Assembly: GCF_001949145.1 (NCBI RefSeq)
Contig: NW_019091519.1
Coordinates: 423,196 to 487,195, forward strand
DNA: 64,000 nucleotides
From: Acanthaster planci
Lineage: Eukaryota; Echinodermata; Asteroidea; Valvatida; Acanthasteridae
Reading direction: 5' to 3'
Position 1 is the stretch's first letter. Every line of letters starts with the position of its first letter. The position numbers were made by a program, and so were the translations under genes. Shown piece by piece: positions 1 through 10,634 of this stretch. Under the pieces are notes generated by a model that saw only the letters and a program-made list of their open reading frames with translations, searched no databases and was not told the DNA's origin.

Positions 1-156
1 TACACGCAAAATCTTTTGAGGGTAGGCACACAGGACCGTCAGTCAGTATTTCACTGTGCCATTAACAGCCATAATAAAAACGAACAGATATTTTTTCACC
101 CGACAGGAATGATGGAACCTAACTAATGTCTATGACATGACTGCAAATAAACTCAC

Positions 157-3100
157 CATCTGATACATCCAAGCTTGACAGGACAATCAATTGGGCAAAG
201 ACTGTGCCGAGTTTGACGTCATTTTCGTCGTACGCCACACAGAAGTACCTGCCGCTGTCGGTCACCCTGGTGTCACTGATCATGAGGTTATCTGGAAAGA
301 CTTTGAATATTCTCTCATTGGTAAACAAAGTCTGGCCATCCTTCTGCCAGATGATGTAAAGGCTGCCTGGGTAGGAGCATTCGAAGACGTGATAGGCACC
401 GTCGATGACAGAAGCGTCCTGTGGCACAGTCTCGAATCTCTCGTCTAAACCGTTGACATCGGTCGTCGACGCGTAGCTCACGGCAAAAGGTTCCTCGGTT
501 ACTGCCAGTAGAGACGTTTCTGAAGGGAATGAATGATTTAGAACTACTGCAAACAAGCATTACAAAAAATTGAGACTCCACAAGTCCAGACAACAATTAA
601 CAGACTTAAATCTAGCCACAAATGTACCTCGAGCAACATGGGCCTCTTTAGTGTCTCACGGTTAAAAATCGACCTCTTTGTCAACTTGCTCTTAAAGCTG
701 TAAGTGGTAATTCGTCTGTACGTCATTACTTCTCACATCAGCAGTTGTAAAAATGTAGTGCAGATCAGATGTTTTTGCGGGAATGAAAGGTTGATCTGCA
801 TTGTATTAAGTTCTTAAGACAGCATTACTATCAGACAACAATACGGGCGATTCAAAATGGTGCGCCCCAAGAGTTTGCAACGCGTTGGCCAATCCCAACG
901 CCCGAAATTCGTTGACCTTTCTGAACGCGCATTGGGTCGACAGATTTCGCGCATTGTGATAGGCCAACGCGTTGCGAACTCTTGGTGGCGCACTATTGTG
1001 AATCGCCCGTATTAATGAGATGCGCGTGCAGGGTCTTGCACCTTTAAATCCAGTCAGTTGCAGTCAGTATATGTGAAGATATCGACAATGACGTTGTCAA
1101 TAATATTAAACCATCCTTTCAGCATCCTATCTAGTAAAGACAATATGTACGAATCAAACTCACTTTGAAGCACAAGTGGTGCCAATATGGGTGGCTGGCC
1201 TGGTAGTTGCGCTTGACACACGAAGATTCCCTCGTGTTCCTCCTCGACTCTGACTATAATCAGCATGCTCCCGCGGGGTACCTTGGCAATTATGACACCT
1301 TGTGTATATTCGCCTACATAAATTGAGGTGGAAACAAATGATTCACAGGTACATGAATTTCGTTTCTACTCAATCGATTCTGTTCTCAAGAACTCGTTTT
1401 CTTTGAAAGAATGAACAAGGTACCATTCTTTTCACGATTGTAAAGAACTCCTCAAAATATGATTCCCTTTTGGTGCTGATGATTGGGCCTTTTCACTGAT
1501 AATTCATAATTATGTACGCATGAAAATATGGACTTGACGTCAGAGGGCGTGAGTGACCCATTGAAAACTTACAGGGGTACGGTGCTAATTTCATGGTTAT
1601 TTCCTCGAAATGGAACGCAACCTTGCTTCGAAAAAGATCGATTAAAGAAAATATTTCACTGCCGTTCCCCATACCTTCCGGCAGTTCCGCATTTCCCCTG
1701 AACCACTTGACGACAGCATCGTCACGGTTGACACTGCACTCTTGCCTCACCGGATCCCCGAGTTGTACATCAGTCAAGTTGAAGGGCTTTTTGACAAACG
1801 CCAGCGCGCCATCCTGATCGGAGTGTTGATCAGTAACTGGATAGGTGGTCACTACTTCCGGGTCGTAATTTTCTGTACTCACTATAAGTGCTTCTAGTAA
1901 CAGTTTCGGTCGAACGACAACAGAGTTTAAAGGCGGGAGTTAAATAATGCCATTTTAAATGTGCATACCAGATTCAACCAAAACCTCAGTGTTTCAGACT
2001 TTTCACTTTGCATATTTGACATAATTAAAACCTGTTTTATTTACACCACGAGGGCTGCATACTAGACGAATTTCTTGCAGAAGCTGCACTTGTACTTTTT
2101 CGGCCCTTACGATGGCCAATAAGTTTGTTCATATTTTTACTCTATGGCCGCATGGCGCAGGGTGGGACAGGCCCAGATCTGGGCCTGTGACCCGGATGCA
2201 TAAGCCGCAACATCAGGATAGGCAAGGTTCCCACTTGCCCGTTTGTAAACGCAAACTGCGGCCAATCAATACAACATTACCTGGTGGATTTTTACTATTC
2301 ATTCGATACAGACTACAAAGTGATGAGCGCATATGCACGTTGGTGTCAAGTTGTGAAGTATGTGAAGGAAAAACATTATGCGGATGGTATAATGACCAGC
2401 ACGCCAAACCGGCTCGATATTTTGGGAGTCGAAATTTTGACCCTCCACATTCCTTTCCATTCCGTACATTTTTCAGTTAGGTCATATGAATATTATATGC
2501 TACTTTTTAATGACTTCCCAAATATTGTCATTTTGTTGGATTGCTTTCAATAGCACAAAAAGGCATAATCCAGGACTATGAAATCCTTCAATAGAAAACC
2601 GCTGACAATGATTAACTGTGTAGTAAATTGATCCAGCGTACTTTAAATAACAGTAATGAGCCAGCACCGTATAGAAAAATTTAATTGTTTATTCGGGTGA
2701 GACTTGAACCCACAACCTCCTTCTTACGCAGGCTGTATGAATAATGAGCTCCTTTAGACAAAGCCAAGAAACAACACTAAAGTGTGTGTAAAGGCTGGCC
2801 ATCACAAACAGTCAACTTCCACTGCAAAATACGAGAGGTTGCATATTTAAAGTTAATTCTCCCTGCAAAAATAATCCCTATAAACTTTCTTGCAACCCCC
2901 CTCCCACCGATGGAAAAGAAGTTAATCACATTAAACATACCGTGACTCACAAATGAGGCATGGAACCCTCCTTTTTCACCGGTGGCATCGGAGACAAACT
3001 TGACTACCAGCACACCGGTGGTGGACTGGATTTCTCCTGGAAGGTCAGAGCCACAGAGCTTTGCTAGAGGTTCAGCATCTACGGGATATACAATGGCGAA

Positions 3101-6049
3101 AGAAGTATTTTAGAACTTTTCAATGCTTTGGTAACCTGAGGTAAATTTGACCAGAGAAAGTTAGCTCACCCATTTGAGTTGCCGTCAAAAATGACGCATG
3201 AATGGAAATAAATTTGAAGGCAAAGTGAAAAGGCACAGAAGCTGACAGAAAATGACGTTGAAATTTGTGCCCCTGTACATTTTCAATGGACCGCATAAGG
3301 GCTTGTTGCCTCGAATTGCCATTTGTGCGCATGCACACATGAATTAGAATTTATTAGATTATATTAGTGCGACGTCACTGTGAACCAGAAAAGCAGAGCA
3401 AACCACAAAGATCATAAGCAGTGATGTCTACGAGTGTTTTCGAAAAGAGTGGATTCGGTTTGTTTAGACTTCGGTTTCACTGGTTCCAGTCAGAACTTAC
3501 CCATGTATTTCCAAACGCTGTTTGAAAAAGCCGGAACCAGCGAAACCAAAGTCTAAGCCCAATGCACTCATTTCGACAATGCTGGTACTATGATGCAAAC
3601 GAGTGGATTACGCGCGCGTGTTGGTTCATGAGCTGGTTCTCGCACTAATGCTCTGTACATGACTTATTGACTTCGGTACTCTCGGTGCGTATGCACGCAC
3701 TGCTAATCTAGTCTTTTTTTACTCTAGGTGGCCATAGACATCTTACAACTAGGCCGACACTATTCATTGGTAGGAATGTACCGTCTTTACTTGGGCTGGG
3801 GGCCTATTTGAAAGGATTCCACATCAACATTTCGCTTGACGAGGGGTTATTTCAGCGAGGCGTGGATTCGATGACATGACGTTGTGATCGACGACTAAAC
3901 TATCAAATTACAAGACTTCATTCAAGCGCTGTATAATACGGGCGATTCACAATAGTGCGCCACCAAGAGTTTGCAACACGTTGGCCAATCATAACGCGCG
4001 AAAGTTGTTGACCCTTTCCAAACGCGCATTGGGTCGACAAATTTCGCGCATTGTGATTTGCCAACGCGTTGCAAACTCTTGGTGGCGCACTATTGTGAAA
4101 CGGTCGTATTCTTACCAAACTGTGCTTTTGCAGTGAATAGGAGACTTGGGCCTATTATGCCAGCAAGACACGCTGGTTTCTTGCATTGCTATTGCTGTCG
4201 TCCAAAATGACGACTGGAATACCTGCTGAGATGCTGTCCTTTATCAGCACGTAATCAAAGACGCAGAAGTACGACTCCAGATCAAAAGAGTGAAACGTCA
4301 GAGTGATGCCATGTCGTGGTGGAGCATTGATCACAATGGTGCACTTGGCGTTGCTTGGATACGGATGAGGGTATCCAGGTGATGTGATGTTACCCCGACG
4401 AGCATTATGCCACTCTTGATGACAGCCTCAATCATGCCAATGACAAACAAAAAGGAGCATGGAGATGCAGTTTACTTTTTAATGTCTTTACTCTAATATC
4501 CCATTTTAATGTCCCTACTTCAATTTCAGCTTTCCCCGAGAAGAAAAAAAAACAAATTTACTTCATCCCATAGAGTCGCTGAAGAGGGCCTTATTTGGAA
4601 TTAACTAGAAAAAAATTACTACTTTGAGGAAGGCCATATTCATTTAGGTCATATTCCAGAATGCTTTCATTCGTAAAAAACCAAACCTTTCTTGCAGGAA
4701 CTTATGAACCTCCATTTTCAATGTAGACTTACATTTGTATATTTAACTACTTTAAAAGCTCAAAATGTATTTTAAAAGCGTAGTCAACAACAAGCAATGC
4801 CAATCAAACTAAACAATCCAACTTCCAAAGATCCCAAAGTTTACCAGTAACTTCAATGGTCTGACAAAGTCGGACGCCTTCAGTCTGCACGGCATTACCA
4901 TACAACTCTATTGTATTTCCTGAGTGGACAGTGTCAACGTTTTTGTCGCCAGTGCCGCCAATGCAGCCGTAAGTCACATCTGACCATTCTCCAACGGTAT
5001 CTTCAACATTCGTGATTTCGCGAAACTCGATCTCAAAACCTCTCCTCGTGTCCGACGAGTCGGTGTGAAATGTGATCAAGACAACTGACTGACTGGAAGT
5101 GAAGTCTGTCGGTAAATCCTGCCCACAGTAACGTGCAGCTTGAGGAAATGTACGATCGGGGCCATCGTAGATTGTCAGGTGATCATACCTATAGATAATA
5201 CAAGGCAAAAACTGGTTAACGTACGTATACAAGTGAATTTTTTCAGCGCAAAAATGTTGCTGGGTCACAATGTTCAACAAAATCTCTGACGCACACTTAA
5301 CAGTTCCATGAAATTTATTAAGCTAACGTCATTGTTGATAACCTTTGTTGTAAGCCTTAGATTTCTATGTGATAAGCTCAATGTGAACAGATGTTTTAGG
5401 CTATACTCCAAGAATGCATGGGACTATATTTACAATTTTCCGGGGCAAATAAGCATAAAAACCTCACCGGCAGCTCTGTATGTATTCCACTTCGAAAGAG
5501 ACAAAACTGATGGCGATCCGGTTGCCAGGTGAAGTCGTTATCCTCCAATTGCAGTCTGCATTGTTCGGGTAATTGGAGGGAAACCCAGGGCTGGTGAAGG
5601 ATGCAGTGTGTTGCCTAGCTGTGAGTTCATTCCAACAGTCTGGAAAGAAAAAGTTGGTGATCCTCTTTCATTCCCGCTGCCTATTAAGATTTCCTGGAGA
5701 AGGGCTATAGGCCTACAAAATCCAAGGCACATTACGGTGGCCGATGTTTCATGACTCACTTTAACAAACTCTCCAAGCCCAAGGCTTATATCTGTGCACA
5801 AATGTCGACAATCAAACATGATTTTTTTCTTAAGTATAGAGAAAAATCTTGTTTAGATTTACCCTTTTTGGGGTTTCTTTTTACAACTTATCTTGTAATC
5901 TGAGAAGCTGCATTGGAAGACCCTAGAAAAGATTAAAAAAGCTTACCATTTGTTTCACGTTTAAGAACATGTCTAACCATACCGATATCAGATGTTGTCA
6001 GAGATGCAAGACTCGCTAAAAGACAGCAATGAAATAATACCAGGAACAT
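157..6049 (-). CDS. CUB-CUB-Ig-Ig secreted or receptor protein, 5' part (3' end outside window)
   Basis: Eight exons read on the minus strand join without frame breaks: 5983-6049, 5468-5618, 4845-5188, 4223-4426, 2941-3078, 1573-1881, 1164-1313 and 157-519. The first encodes a 22-residue hydrophobic signal peptide (MFLVLFHCCLLASLASLTTS) starting at ATG 6049. CUB domain 1 shows SPGFPSNYPNNADCNW, then YDHLTIYDG and RYCGQDLP. After a Cys-containing linker, CUB domain 2 shows ITSPGYPHPYPSNAKC, FDYVLIKDS and KLCGSDLP, ending GGFHASF. Ig domain 1 is split over two exons (RQEC, VKWFRG, then EGIFVCQA). Ig domain 2 sits in one phase 1-1 exon (FECSY, IIWQKDG, DSGRYFCVAYDE). The last donor (GTGAGT at 156-151) shows the gene continues beyond position 1, so membrane anchoring cannot be judged. 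CUB and Ig domains usually bind ligands outside the cell; no family name is assigned. Alternative acceptor use at 1881 or 1872 is possible, both in frame. Confidence 0.82.
840..1013. repeat. Palindromic MITE, copy 1
   Basis: A 174-bp element whose two halves are near-perfect reverse complements. It begins AATACGGGCGATTC and ends GAATCGCCCGTATT, with AAGAGTTTGCAACGCGTTGG on one arm and its complement on the other. It has no coding capacity. It lies in the intron between the second Ig-1 exon and the Ig-2 exon of the CUB/Ig gene. Two more copies occur at 3935-4110 and 30024-30198. Confidence 0.85.
2687..2765 (-). repeat. Possible tRNA-derived SINE fragment
   Basis: On the minus strand this contains GGTTCAAGTCTCACCC, which resembles a pol III B box plus the T-arm of a tRNA, preceded by CAGCCTGCGTAAGAAGG. 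No matching A box or acceptor stem was found, so it is not called as a functional tRNA gene. It lies in the intron after the CUB-2 domain. Confidence 0.3.
3935..4110. repeat. Palindromic MITE, copy 2
   Basis: A 176-bp palindrome of the same family as 840-1013: AATACGGGCGATTCACAATA at the left, and AAACTCTTGGTGGCGCAC with GTCGTATT at the right. It lies inside the intron that splits CUB domain 2 of the CUB/Ig gene. Confidence 0.85.
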
Positions 6050-7140
6050 GATTTTATCAGTCATAATATGCGCACTCTAATGTTGTTCCCGCCGGCACCG
6101 ATGTTTGGCCGACAACAAAGAAGTCCATATGCCAAGTACAGAAATCTGAACGCGATTGAAACCTTCCTGTCTGCCAAACAGCATGCAGTGAAAATGGCTT
6201 TTGGGAAGGAAGTTCGGAGGGCACGAAAGTTTGGAAACGTCCCTAACGGATATCCCTATTCTGCCCCTGTGCTAGGTTCCTGTTGTTCAGTCAGTGTCAC
6301 AAAAGCAATGGCAAACTTGTATCTCTTCATGACATGATAATTCATGCCGCAGAGATCCAGCAAATGTGATTCTGCAGAACAGCTCAAACTTTCTCGTATC
6401 GTTCTACACCAGCACCACCACCAACAACCGCAAAAACATTCGCCGGAGTCAGTAGCAGCAAAGAAATTTCCCGATCAATCTGAAACTACGGAAGTGTATT
6501 TAGGACATAAGTAACAAGAAACTAATTTTTTACCTTACTTATTCGCCCGAGCGGAAAAGTAATCTGCCAAGGGGGAATACTAATCCACCGTGAAGAAATA
6601 GTGGATCCCTTTCTTGTTTTAGTCCTGTCCTAAATGTGCCTCCGTATGAAAAACTCACGCATCAAACAAAGAAAATGCTGGTGGCCTAGGCCTAACGTAT
6701 GCATGGTATAAATATCCTTCCTTGTTTTTTGTCAAAACAAGCGAAGTCCACGAAATTAACTAGGGCTTGTGTATACTAACACTGACAGTAACCTTCACTT
6801 GTGTGCTACTATATCAATAGCGACAGCATGATTGAGGCATTGCATTGCATTGTAATAGTACGTGAGTGCCACGCATGAGCTTAAGCATCGATGGCGGAGC
6901 TAAACTGCTTTTATTTGGTGCGTGAACACACTTTTATATTATGAATACTACCAAAACATAAGTATAAAATAAATGTATTTGATTAAAGGCCTTGCAAAAT
7001 AGATTTTCCTAAAGTACAAAACTGTAGTCCCTAATATGTATCTCTGTATTGGATTTAACTTTTTTAACGTATTTATTTTAATTGCATGTCATGTATTTGG
7101 GGTTCATGTTATTGTGATTGAAATATTCATGATCAAAAGT
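6050..7140. other. Upstream region of the CUB/Ig gene; no gene recognised
   Basis: This stretch holds the presumed promoter of the minus-strand CUB/Ig gene. An 89-codon open frame at 6068-6337 (plus) has no recognisable domain and no splice context, so it is not called. The 6880-7140 part is AT-rich. No promoter motif was strong enough to call. Confidence 0.4.
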
Positions 7141-7149
7141 GTGATAATC

Positions 7150-7497
7150 AAAGTGTGACTTTGCTGTTGGGTTTTTGTGCAGTGTTAGTGGTAATCGCTA
7201 TCTGCTACGGGAAGGTTTTCGCGACCATCCGGAGGCACGTTAGAGTTGGCGCTCGTCAACAAAATCACTCTAAGCAGGACATCGCGATGTTGACACGCCT
7301 GCCGGTGGTTGCATCCCAAGGGCCTTGTGAACTACAAATTCCATCTGACGACGGTGCTGTGTCGACAATCAGCGCCCCAAAGTTAAGATCGCCAAACCTG
7401 GCTTCGAAGGGCAATGCAGTCAACCGAAACTAGACCTGTCAGGGTTCGTCACTGAGTGAAAACTTCTTGACTAAAGGCACCACATCGGAAACACCCT
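7150..7497 (+). pseudogene. GPCR fragment (TM5 and intracellular loop 3) with internal deletion
   Basis: The sequence nearly repeats the segment at about 11158-11505 of the intact GPCR at 10635: TM5 with VIAICYGKVFATIRRH, then the long third intracellular loop. It starts abruptly at TM5, with no TM1-4 before it. A TAG stop follows AVNRN (codon at 7431-7433), where the intact copy reads Ser. At about 7494 the coding similarity ends and joins directly to 3'-flank sequence shared with 14600-14990, so TM6 and TM7 are deleted. It is a dead remnant of a tandem duplication. Confidence 0.85.
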
Positions 7498-8080
7498 ACT
7501 GCCAATTTGTTCAGTAGCGATTCTCCTTGCGTGTTTCAATTCATCATAGTTTGGAATATAACAGCTGCATGCTCTCTTTATAAAATTTGTTCATGAAAAA
7601 GGTAAAATTCTGCTTGGAATCGACGTGTTTGACGCTACATGGTAATTTATAAACGTATTAATTAAGTTTCAAATACTCAGCAATAGATGTGATATTTACA
7701 TTAAATGTCAATAGTTGTAATTATTCGGACGAGCCTCTGCCTCCCTTTTTACTTTCATTTTCAGGTGTTATAATTATAACCATTTGGAAGCCTTAGAACG
7801 TTTCTAGTGTTGAAAAGTAGGACAAATGCTGTAGACCTGGCAAAAGAATATGTACCACCAGCTAAGCTTGTAATTGTTAGTTTGTTTTGCGCCCCTTAAA
7901 AAATCTGTCCTTCCCTATGCCCCCCCCCCCCAGACTGGCATTTAAACTGTATTTTGTGATGAAGTACAATCTGGCCAACTTCAACATTTTCTGCGTCTTG
8001 TGAGAAATATCGCCCTCTAGACAACGCCCACAAAAACCTCCAAAGCATAATGGTCTGGTGCAGATGCTGTGCTCTGTTGC
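7498..8080 (+). repeat. Duplicated GPCR 3' flank
   Basis: About 380 bp (7498-7875) closely match 14605-14985 and more distantly the 3' flank of the second intact GPCR (about 18700-19150). The segment 7890-8080, including GAGAAATATCGCCCTCTAGA, recurs at about 19930-20190. These matches show that the tandem unit extended well beyond the coding sequence. Confidence 0.75.
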
Positions 8081-8132
8081 TGCATCTTACTGTGCTCTAC
8101 GTTTAAATCGACCAGGTATACATACAGTATGC

Positions 8133-8189
8133 CATAGAGCTATATATAAAATATATTAAAACATGTAAATTTTTATATATAGCTCTATG
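8133..8189. repeat. Perfect 18-bp inverted repeat hairpin
   Basis: CATAGAGCTATATATAAA at 8133-8150 is exactly reversed and complemented at 8172-8189, with a 21-base AT-rich spacer. It could form a cruciform or RNA hairpin. It may be the end structure of an AT-rich repeat; no function is inferred. Confidence 0.75.
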
Positions 8190-9180
8190 AGTAAACCAGA
8201 TACGCAGTTCGGTCAAAAAGGTAACGCAAGCTCCTAGAATACGTTTTTTAGTCTCTATATCAAATACTCTTGTGATGAATTTTAAATAGTTATAATACCA
8301 TTGTGGATAACTGTATTTTCAAGAATAGTTCTTGGGTGATAAGCTTCTCTGAACCCGAAAATGGTGTGACAAATTTTCAATGAATCGCTTGTTTTGCTTT
8401 GAGAGATGTTCTTGTGATAGATAATTGTTCTTGAAGTCCAGAACCGATTTTTTTTCAAACGGACCAAAGACAGAAATGCCACGACTGAGTGTGTATCAGC
8501 TAATCCAAGAAGCGGTAGACCTGGCATGGCGACGCCCAATCAAGATCGGTACATCATTACGCAACATCGGCGCCGCAAAGCAGAAACTACGGAGCAGACG
8601 CAGGGGCCCTCCACGGGCGTTGCTAGACCATTTTGAATGGGGGGGTGCCACATGGAATTTGCCGACGGACCGTCACGCAAAACGAGTGTTACCCCCTTCC
8701 TTTCATCTTCATTCTCCGTTATTCGTTTTTTTTAAATTTGCCAGCAGGCCATGATTTTGCCCCCTTCTGCATGGCGACGCCCGTGGGTTCCCTCACTGAC
8801 GACGGATTGTCGTTGGCATAAGGTGAGCATGGTTCCGCGGATACCGTGACTGGGCAGAGAGAATGTGGAACCAACTGTAAATGGAAGAGCTCGAGTTTAT
8901 GGTCGTCACGGTGAACGATTCCTTAACCGTAAGGCCGTAAAGCACGACAGATGGGGTGATCCCAGCAAATAACCGTACTGATCTGCTAGTCATCACTGGT
9001 ATCCTCAATGCGCAGAGATACCGGGATATAAAATTCAGTAGCGAAGTCATTTCTGAATGGACACCCAAAATAACCTTGTTTCAATATGTCGGTGCACAAC
9101 CTCATACCGCCAGAGTGATTATCCAGTATCTTGAAGACGGACACATTAAACTCCTTCCATTTGGTTACCAGTGTTAACCA
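8190..9180. other. Intergenic; no gene recognised
   Basis: Short open frames on both strands overlap here, but none shows a domain or a splice structure. No repeat beyond short homopolymers was recognised. Confidence 0.4.
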
Positions 9181-9184
9181 AACA

Positions 9185-9565
9185 AAGGATTGGTTAAAGC
9201 TATAATGCCTGTGATTCGGTGAAAAATTATTTCCAATACTACAATTTTACATGGTATGCGGATTTCAGATTTGGTCCATTGCATTTTTGCATATTTTTGA
9301 GTCGGAATGTGGACATGTAGACTTCTTTAACCAAAAAAAAGGCATCGAAATCAGCATTGTTATTTCCCTCATTATTGGGTGTTATAGATAAGTGCGGTTA
9401 AACTTAACATCGCAAAACTTGTCAACATGCGACTTTCCTCTTGTGCAGTTATTTCTCGACGACTTGTGCAGCCCACAGCTACAACTTCGTATCACCTCCA
9501 ATTTCTCATAGGCTCCCGACAGTTGTCTAGACCCGAAGCTCATTACCTTCTGCATACTGAATGTC
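9185..9565 (+). repeat. Duplicated GPCR 5' flank, unit 1
   Basis: This segment closely matches 16420-16797 upstream of the second intact GPCR, starting at GGTTAAAGCTATAATGCCTG. Homology resumes at about 10296 after an insertion and continues into the coding region. It marks the upstream edge of the duplicated unit. Confidence 0.8.
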
Positions 9566-10300
9566 ATATTATTCGGTCGGCTGCCGGGTAGGTTTCTGCG
9601 CCGCAAGCGCAAGGTTCTCACTGATACGACCGCGATTAACGGACGACGACACTGTCTCTACAACTGACGAAATCTTTATTGAAGCTCTCCTCAATAAAAT
9701 AGGGTTAACAGGCTGATTGGATGGTCTACGGGTAGACGGACCAATCTGATGGGTCGACAAACAGACAGACCGAAGGACGGACGGACCCCTGGATATGCTA
9801 ACTTGGCATCTCTCCTACTACTGGCTACATCTGCCTCGACACAATTTAACACAGATGCCACTTGAGCCCATATGGCTACTGTGTAGACTCGAGTGTTGGG
9901 CTGTTGACCAGTGGTCTTCCTAAAAGTTTGATTTGCATATAAGCTTCCCCATTGGTCAAATCTTTGAAGGTTCATTGTGTAACTCTGCTACTCAGCAGGA
10001 TCAGCGGATTTTCTTCCATGTTCCAACAACCTGCAACCTCCAGTTTGATGAATCTCCCAAACAATGAAAACTGACAATCTGTTTCTAAAAATACTTGGTC
10101 GGTACTGTGGGAAAGTTCCCCTAAAACAATGGACTGGGTTAGGAAGTGAGGTAAACATCATGACCTCCACCATTGCATACCACAGATAGTTCAATTTGGG
10201 TTGCATAAGGTTGGAAAATATCCCGGGAACGAGGGGAGCAGAATAAGAAATGCAAGATAACCCACACATAATCAATCATACATTTTTCCATTTCCTGACA
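9566..10300. mobile_element. Insertion of about 735 bp in the GPCR-1 5' flank
   Basis: The paralogous flank at 16785-16805 reads CATACTGAATAATTCGTC without interruption. In this copy CATACTGAAT is followed by about 735 bp of unrelated sequence and then by TGAATAATTCGTC. A short direct repeat (TGAAT) flanks the insertion, and its ends show GTCA and TGAC, which may be minimal inverted termini. No transposase is visible; two open frames of about 95 codons on the minus strand have no recognisable domain. A deletion in the other copy is the alternative, but the direct repeat favours insertion. Confidence 0.55.
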
Positions 10301-10634
10301 TGAATAATTCGTCGATGTTCATAATTAACTTCCTCACTCATGAAATGCGAAGGGCGAGTAGTATTGTTCTGCTACCATGGTTACCCGTCCGTGCTACTCT
10401 TGGGAATTGGTGGCGGCAATGAAATAAGCCTCGATTAACCTTTACGCGCTTGGTAGCAGTGGGAATCGGTTTTCGAATGTTGGATCACACATTGAAAGCA
10501 TTGCTTTGGGTCATTTGAGATTAAATTCCTATACTTCTGTAACCTGTTGATTGTGGTCTTTATTTTTCAATTCTGGCTTTTGCACTTGAATGCAAGACTT
10601 TACTAACGCCGCCAATTTGAAACAAATCAAGACA

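Noticed and set aside
2687-2765. Functional tRNA gene
   Set aside because: Only the B box and T-arm are tRNA-like; no acceptor stem or A box could be paired.
6068-6337. 89-codon open frame before the GPCR array
   Set aside because: No domain, no start context and no splice sites; lies just upstream of the CUB/Ig gene.
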